Assembly: GCA_937900215.1 (NCBI GenBank)
Contig: CALCFH010000244.1
Location: forward strand, 1-9,378
Length of the DNA: 9,378 nt
Direction of reading: 5' to 3'
Source: an uncultured Cryomorphaceae bacterium
GTDB lineage: Bacteria > Bacteroidota > Bacteroidia > Flavobacteriales > Schleiferiaceae
Under the pieces are notes generated by a model, which saw only the letters and a list, made by a program, of their open reading frames with translations, searched no databases and was not told the origin of the DNA. The position numbers were made by a program, and so were the translations under genes. Shown here in pieces: positions 6,004 to 9,378 of this stretch. The stretch's first letter is position 1. Each line of letters begins with the position of its first letter.

Positions 6004-6804
6004 ATGAAAAAACTTTTAAGTCGAACTGTTAAGCTGTATTCCAAGCACTTAGGCGCCGAAATTTATATTGATATATTTCTCCCACCCGATTTTCATGCCG
6101 GAAAATCTTATCCGCTCTTTCTAATGAACGATGGTCAAGACATGGCCGGAATGGAGATGGGACGTATTCTAAACGACATTTGGAGACATGATGTCTGCGA
6201 ACATTTTGTACTTGCCGCCGTGCATTCTTTTTATAGGTTGGATACCTACGGAATTATCGGAAATCCTGATTTTAATGGAAGAGGAAAGTTGGCCAAGAAA
6301 TACAGTCGTTTTCTTATTACTGAATGTATCCCATTCATTCGCAAGGAATTGCAAATAAAAAAATTTACAGAGAGAATTATCGGTGGATTCAGTCTAGGAG
6401 GACTCTCTGCCTTTGATATAGCTTGGAATAATCCTAAAGAATTTTCAAAAGTGATGGCTGCTAGTCCATCTTTCTGGTACCGTAGTAAAGATTTATCTGC
6501 TAATTACACAGACAATAACAGAATCATGCATCGAGTGGTTCGAGAAACAAAAGAAAAACCAACTATTCAAATTTGGCTTCAAGCAGGCACCTTAGATGAA
6601 ACATCCGACCGAAATAAGAACGGAATAATTGACAGTGTAGACGATATGCTAGATTTAGTCAAAGAATTGAAAGTCAAAGGATTTGAATCTGGAAAAGACT
6701 TGTTTCATTACGAAGTAATTGGAGGAAAACACACATTAGAAACCTACGGGATTATTATCCCTTACTTTGTCAATTGGGCTTTTAAGAAGAAAGATCAATA
6801 CTAA
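6004..6804 (+). CDS. alpha/beta-hydrolase (esterase family) with an EF-hand-like calcium loop
   Basis: This 266-residue protein is a second alpha/beta-hydrolase of the PF00756 esterase type, distinct from its divergent neighbour. The N-terminal strands carry IYIDIFLPPDF (20-30) and PLFLMNDGQD (37-46), typical of the family. The nucleophile elbow is GGFSLGGLSA (127-136) with S130, the probable acid is D198 in AGTLDE, and H243 in IGGKHT is the catalytic histidine. Directly after D198 comes a loop from D202 to D213 that matches an EF-hand or dockerin calcium loop (D, N, N, G, I, D, D at positions 1, 3, 5, 6, 8, 9, 12). No signal peptide is evident. I chose the ATG at 6004 rather than the one at 5950 because the earlier start would extend into the shared promoter gap without adding family sequence. 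It may belong to the ligase pathway through co-regulation, but it could be independent. Confidence 0.88.
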   Translation: MKKLLSRTVKLYSKHLGAEIYIDIFLPPDFHAGKSYPLFLMNDGQDMAGMEMGRILNDIWRHDVCEHFVLAAVHSFYRLDTYGIIGNPDFNGRGKLAKKYSRFLITECIPFIRKELQIKKFTERIIGGFSLGGLSAFDIAWNNPKEFSKVMAASPSFWYRSKDLSANYTDNNRIMHRVVRETKEKPTIQIWLQAGTLDETSDRNKNGIIDSVDDMLDLVKELKVKGFESGKDLFHYEVIGGKHTLETYGIIIPYFVNWAFKKKDQY

Positions 6805-6858
6805 ATTACTTTTCTAAAACAGCCTTCATTTTCTTTTTTGCAAAAGTTCCTTTTTCCC

Positions 6859-6889
6859 TTAAAGGTTAATTTGCTTGAGGCTATATTTG
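6859..6889 (+). promoter_or_regulatory. Bacteroidota-type promoter of sucC
   Basis: TATATTTG at 6882-6889 matches the Bacteroidota -7 consensus TAnnTTTG exactly. A weak -33 element, TTAAAG, begins at 6859, about 20 bases upstream. Transcription would begin near 6895, leaving a leader of about 20 bases before the ATG at 6917. The position inside the 112-base gap after the hydrolase gene fits a dedicated sucC promoter. The -33 part is the weak point. Confidence 0.5.
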
Positions 6890-6916
6890 CACTGCTTAAA
6901 AAAATCCTTCCCAAAG

Positions 6917-8107
6917 ATGAACTTACACGAGTATCAAGGCAAAGAAATTCTAGCTTCTTATGGAGTCAATGTTCAAAGAGGCCATGTGGCTTCTACTCCC
7001 GATGAGGCTGTTGCAGCGGCTAAAAGAATAACCGAAGAAACGGGTTCTGGATGGCATGTTATTAAGGCTCAGGTTCATGCAGGTGGAAGAGGTAAAGGTG
7101 GAGGTGTGAAACTTGCCAAAAACCTAGATGAAGTACGCTCACGCGCAACCGACATCTTGGGAATGATGTTGGTAACTCCTCAGACATCGGCAGAGGGCAA
7201 GAAAGTACATCAAGTACTGATTGCAGAAGATGTATACTATCCCGGTGAAAGTGAAACCAAAGAATTTTATATTAGTGTTCTGTTGAACCGTCAGGCCGGA
7301 AGAAATATGATCATGTATTCTACCGAAGGTGGAATGGATATAGAGGCTGTTGCGGAGCACACCCCTGAATTAATTTTTACTGAAGAAATTGACCCAAAGG
7401 TTGGTTTACAGGGATTTCAAGCTAGAAAAATTGCTTTTAACCTTGGACTTTCAGGTAAGGCTTTCAAAGAGATGACCAAATTTGTTACCTCTTTATACAA
7501 GGCCTATGACGGAATTGACGCCAGTCTTTTTGAAATTAATCCTGTTCTGAAAACATCCGATGACAAAATCTTAGCGGTTGATGCTAAGGTGAGTTTAGAC
7601 GGAAATGGCTTATTCCGCCATCCAGATTATGCTGCTCTGCGTGATACTAGAGAAGAAGATGCTACAGAGGTTGAGGCCGGTGAAGCTGGATTGAATTTCG
7701 TGAAGTTAGATGGTAATGTAGGCTGCATGGTAAACGGTGCTGGCTTGGCTATGGCCACAATGGATATTATCAAAATGGCGGGTGGAAATCCGGCAAATTT
7801 CTTGGACGTTGGAGGAACTGCAGATGCAAAACGAGTTGAAACAGCCTTCCGTATTATTCTGAAAGATAAAAATGTTAAGGCCATTTTGGTAAACATATTT
7901 GGCGGAATTGTTCGGTGCGATAGAGTAGCTCAAGGTATCGTAGATGCTTATAAAAATATCGGTGAAATTCCAGTTCCTATTATTGTCCGTTTGCAAGGAA
8001 CCAACGCCGCAGAGGCTAAAGTTCTTATTGATAAAAGCGGGCTTAAAGTCTACTCTGTCATAATGTTACAAGAAGCTGCAGATAAAGTAAAAGAATTGGT
8101 TTTATAA
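6917..8107 (+). CDS. sucC: succinyl-CoA synthetase (ADP/GDP-forming) subunit beta
   Basis: This 396-residue protein is the beta subunit of succinyl-CoA synthetase, the citric-acid-cycle enzyme that interconverts succinyl-CoA and succinate with substrate-level phosphorylation in the cytoplasm. The N-terminal ATP-grasp domain shows MNLHEYQGKE (1-10), HAGGRGKGGGVKLA (54-67), and the metal-binding EINP (206-209) with D222 in VDAK. The C-terminal CoA-ligase domain shows GNVGCMVNGAGLAMAT (266-281), FLDVGGTA (295-302), NIFGGIVRCD (326-335) and VRLQGTNAAEA (357-367). The length is close to the 388 residues of E. coli SucC. The frame is open to 6875, but the family's MNLHEYQ start at 6917 lies downstream of the -7 box and is the correct one. 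The alpha-subunit gene sucD is not adjacent; a terminator follows instead. The separate location of sucD is, to my knowledge, common in Bacteroidota. Confidence 0.98.
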   Translation: MNLHEYQGKEILASYGVNVQRGHVASTPDEAVAAAKRITEETGSGWHVIKAQVHAGGRGKGGGVKLAKNLDEVRSRATDILGMMLVTPQTSAEGKKVHQVLIAEDVYYPGESETKEFYISVLLNRQAGRNMIMYSTEGGMDIEAVAEHTPELIFTEEIDPKVGLQGFQARKIAFNLGLSGKAFKEMTKFVTSLYKAYDGIDASLFEINPVLKTSDDKILAVDAKVSLDGNGLFRHPDYAALRDTREEDATEVEAGEAGLNFVKLDGNVGCMVNGAGLAMATMDIIKMAGGNPANFLDVGGTADAKRVETAFRIILKDKNVKAILVNIFGGIVRCDRVAQGIVDAYKNIGEIPVPIIVRLQGTNAAEAKVLIDKSGLKVYSVIMLQEAADKVKELVL

Positions 8108-8133
8108 AATATAATCCTGAAGATTTACATTAG

Positions 8134-8160
8134 AAAGCTCCCAAATGGGGGCTTTTTTTT
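8134..8160 (+). terminator. intrinsic terminator of sucC
   Basis: AAAGCTCCC (8134-8142) pairs with GGGGGCTTT (8147-8155) around an AAAT loop, with a single U-G pair in the stem. A run of eight T residues (8153-8160) follows. It lies 27 bases after the sucC stop, so sucC probably forms a one-gene transcript. Confidence 0.92.
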
Positions 8161-8333
8161 GAATAGTACGCAATAAATGTGCGAGAGTATTTTTGATAGA
8201 ATCCTTTTCAAGCATTAAGAGTTTGGACTAATATGGATGATTAAAAATGACTCAAAATAAATTATCTTTCGCTTTATTGCTTTTTAGAAAATACTCTCCG
8301 CTTTCATGCCTATTTTTGAAAAAAAAGTTAAGC
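8161..8333 (+). promoter_or_regulatory. leader and probable promoter region of the transaldolase gene
   Basis: This AT-rich gap between the sucC terminator and the transaldolase ATG contains two exact copies of the Bacteroidota -7 pattern, TATTTTTG, at 8188-8195 and 8311-8318. Neither has a convincing -33 box at the usual distance. The downstream copy would give a leader of only about ten bases, and the upstream copy one of about 130. An exact 11-base inverted repeat spans most of the region. The reading frame is open from 8247 but shows no family resemblance before 8334, so this part is treated as non-coding. Confidence 0.4.
8183..8298. repeat. 11-base inverted repeat upstream of the transaldolase gene
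   Basis: GAGAGTATTTT at 8183-8193 is exactly complementary in reverse to AAAATACTCTC at 8288-8298, with 94 bases between the arms. The left arm overlaps the upstream -7-like box. It could pair in a long leader RNA or mark two operator half-sites. The repeat is directly visible, but a function is only a guess. Confidence 0.6.
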
Positions 8334-8990
8334 ATGAAGTTTTTCATAGATACAGCCAATTTAAATGAGATCAAAGAAGCCCAAGAACTTGGGGTTTTAG
8401 ACGGAGTAACTACCAATCCATCATTGATGGCAAAGGAAGGTATTACCGGAGCTGAAAATATCCGCAATCACTATGTTCGTATTTGCGAAATTGTAGATGG
8501 AGATGTTAGTGCAGAGGTTATTTCAACCGATTTTCAAGGTATGATTGAGGAGGGTGAAGCTTTGGCAGCCCTGCATCCACAAATTGTAGTTAAAGTACCT
8601 ATGATCAAAGACGGAGTAAAGGCTATCCGATACTTCAGCGATAAGGGGATCCGAACCAATTGCACGCTTATTTTTTCTGCTGGTCAGGCTTTATTGGCAG
8701 CAAAAGCAGGTGCGAGCTATGTTTCTCCATTTATCGGAAGACTAGATGATATTAGCACCAATGGTATAGACCTAATTCATCAAATTCGTTTGATTTTCGA
8801 TAATTATGGCTTCAAAACAGAAATTTTAGCGGCTAGTGTTCGTCATACAATGCATGTTATTGCTTGCGCTGAAGCAGGTTCAGATGTAATGACCGGTCCA
8901 CTTTCTTCTATCACTGGTCTTTTAAAACATCCGTTAACAGATATTGGACTAGCTAAATTTCTAGAAGATTACAAAAAAGGGAATGGCTGA
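8334..8990 (+). CDS. tal: small TalC-type transaldolase (fructose-6-phosphate aldolase-like family)
   Basis: This 218-residue TIM-barrel protein belongs to the fsa/talC/mipB family. It moves a dihydroxyacetone unit between sugar phosphates in the non-oxidative pentose phosphate pathway. Family motifs are MKFFIDTANL (1-10), GVTTNPSL (24-31), SAEVIS (59-64), IVVKVPM (84-90) with Schiff-base lysine K87, TNCTLIFS (108-115), QALLAAKAGASYVSPFIGRL (118-137) and AASVRH (166-171). Two residues favour transaldolase over fructose-6-phosphate aldolase: E61 where FSA has a glutamine, and F133 where FSA has Tyr131. Automated pipelines often name this group fsa. The family start is the ATG at 8334; the open frame back to 8247 has no family counterpart. 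The stop overlaps the next gene by eight bases, implying co-translation. Confidence 0.95.
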   Translation: MKFFIDTANLNEIKEAQELGVLDGVTTNPSLMAKEGITGAENIRNHYVRICEIVDGDVSAEVISTDFQGMIEEGEALAALHPQIVVKVPMIKDGVKAIRYFSDKGIRTNCTLIFSAGQALLAAKAGASYVSPFIGRLDDISTNGIDLIHQIRLIFDNYGFKTEILAASVRHTMHVIACAEAGSDVMTGPLSSITGLLKHPLTDIGLAKFLEDYKKGNG

Positions 8991-9378
8991 AATCATAAGG
9001 ATATATCCTGATAATCCATCTGAAAAACATATTCTTAGAGTATTAAGCGTACTGCAAGATGGAGGTGTAATTGTATATCCAACAGATACAGTGTATTCTT
9101 TCGGCTGTGACTTAACAAGGCAAAAAGCCATTGAGCGAATTGCGAAGATTAAAAACATTAAGCCTAAAGAGGCTGATTTTTCTATCGTCTTTAATGATCT
9201 CAGTCATTTAAGTAATTACACCAAACCTATAGAAACCAGCACATTTAAGACTCTAAAGAGATGCCTTCCAGGTCCATTCACCTTTATTCTTGATGCCAAT
9301 AACGCCATTCCAAAGCTTTTCAATTCAGGAAAAAAAACCATTGGAATTCGAATTCCTGACCACCCTATTCCAAGGCTA
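8983..9378 (+). CDS. Sua5/YciO/YrdC-family protein, YciO-like, 3' end missing
   Basis: The frame starts with ATG at 8983, overlapping the transaldolase gene by eight bases (ATGGCTGA), and stays open to the window edge, giving 132 residues. The family signature is VIVYPTDTVYSFGCDL (29-44), followed by AIERIAKIKN (49-58), FSIVFNDLSHLSNYTK (66-81), CLPGPFTFIL (94-103) and KKTIGIRIPDHPIP (117-130). The fold makes threonylcarbamoyl-AMP for the tRNA t6A modification in the TsaC/Sua5 branch. Here the branch's usual K-x-R stretch after the alternating helix is replaced by KNIKPKEADFS, and the overall pattern resembles E. coli YciO, whose role is less clear. About 70-80 C-terminal residues of a typical 200-residue YciO are missing beyond the window. 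Family placement is firm; the choice of YciO over TsaC is likely but made by eye. Confidence 0.9.
   Translation, partial: MAEIIRIYPDNPSEKHILRVLSVLQDGGVIVYPTDTVYSFGCDLTRQKAIERIAKIKNIKPKEADFSIVFNDLSHLSNYTKPIETSTFKTLKRCLPGPFTFILDANNAIPKLFNSGKKTIGIRIPDHPIPRL

Noticed and set aside
5904..6044. Longer N-terminus (47 extra residues) for the minus-strand hydrolase, starting at 6044
   Set aside because: It would overlap the start of the divergent hydrolase gene and cover the only possible promoter space. The extra residues show no family-like sequence, and an internal ATG at 5903 fits the fold.
6837..6846. TTTTGCAAAA palindrome between the hydrolase gene and sucC, considered as operator or terminator
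   Set aside because: A ten-base AT-rich palindrome is expected by chance here; there is no GC stem for a terminator and no second copy elsewhere in the gap.
6875..6916. Fourteen extra N-terminal residues on sucC
   Set aside because: They would contain the exact -7 box TATATTTG, and the family begins with MNLHEYQ at 6917.
6917..8107. Absence of sucD beside sucC, considered as a gene loss or rearrangement
   Set aside because: Separate sucC and sucD loci are, to my knowledge, usual in Bacteroidota, and the terminator directly after sucC supports a normal one-gene unit.
8247..8333. Twenty-nine extra N-terminal residues on the transaldolase
   Set aside because: The enzyme family starts with the MKFFIDTAN strand. 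The extra part is low-complexity AT-rich sequence containing one arm of the inverted repeat and a -7-like box.

Overview
The window looks like a piece of a Bacteroidota chromosome, most likely from a Flavobacteriales-type marine or freshwater lineage. The grounds are AT-rich DNA (roughly 40% G+C by eye), mostly weak or absent Shine-Dalgarno sites, a perfect Bacteroidota-type -7 box (TATATTTG) ahead of sucC, and protein sequences that read like the Bacteroidota versions of their families. The genus cannot be fixed from this sequence. Nine complete protein genes and two genes cut by the window edges were found. No rRNA, tRNA, CRISPR array or insertion sequence was seen.

Left edge (2-490, +): the C-terminal part of an AlkB-type Fe(II)/2-oxoglutarate dioxygenase for DNA or RNA alkylation repair. 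Its last 11 bases overlap, tail to tail, the last gene of a long minus-strand gene block.

Minus-strand block (480-5903), read from right to left: an alpha/beta-hydrolase of the enterochelin-esterase type; a RimK/GshB-like ATP-grasp ligase with an unusual Lys/Ala/Pro/Thr-rich tail; a GCS2/YbdK-type carboxylate-amine ligase; a free-standing class I glutamine amidotransferase (GATase) domain protein; a divergent protein that I read as a circularly permuted ATP-grasp ligase; and a small four-helix membrane protein. Gaps are 42, 21, 1, -4 and 30 bases, so this looks like one operon. A second, different alpha/beta-hydrolase (6004-6804, +) starts 100 bases away in the opposite direction, so the two hydrolases may share a control region.

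Three putative ATP-dependent C-N ligases of different folds or topologies, one GATase-fold protein and one or two hydrolases in a single locus suggest a pathway that builds a small peptide-like or amide metabolite without ribosomes. By analogy, a gamma-glutamyl ligase followed by a glutathione-synthetase-like ligase and a glutathionylspermidine-synthetase-like ligase would give a gamma-glutamyl tripeptide amide. The substrates are unknown and this is inference. It is the most interesting part of the window.

Right part (6917-9378, +): ordinary core metabolism. sucC (succinyl-CoA synthetase beta subunit) has its own promoter and a clear intrinsic terminator. A small TalC-type transaldolase follows, and then a YciO-like member of the Sua5/YciO/YrdC family, which overlaps the transaldolase by 8 bases and runs off the window. 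The 226-base gap before the transaldolase gene holds the sucC terminator and an exact 11-base inverted repeat.
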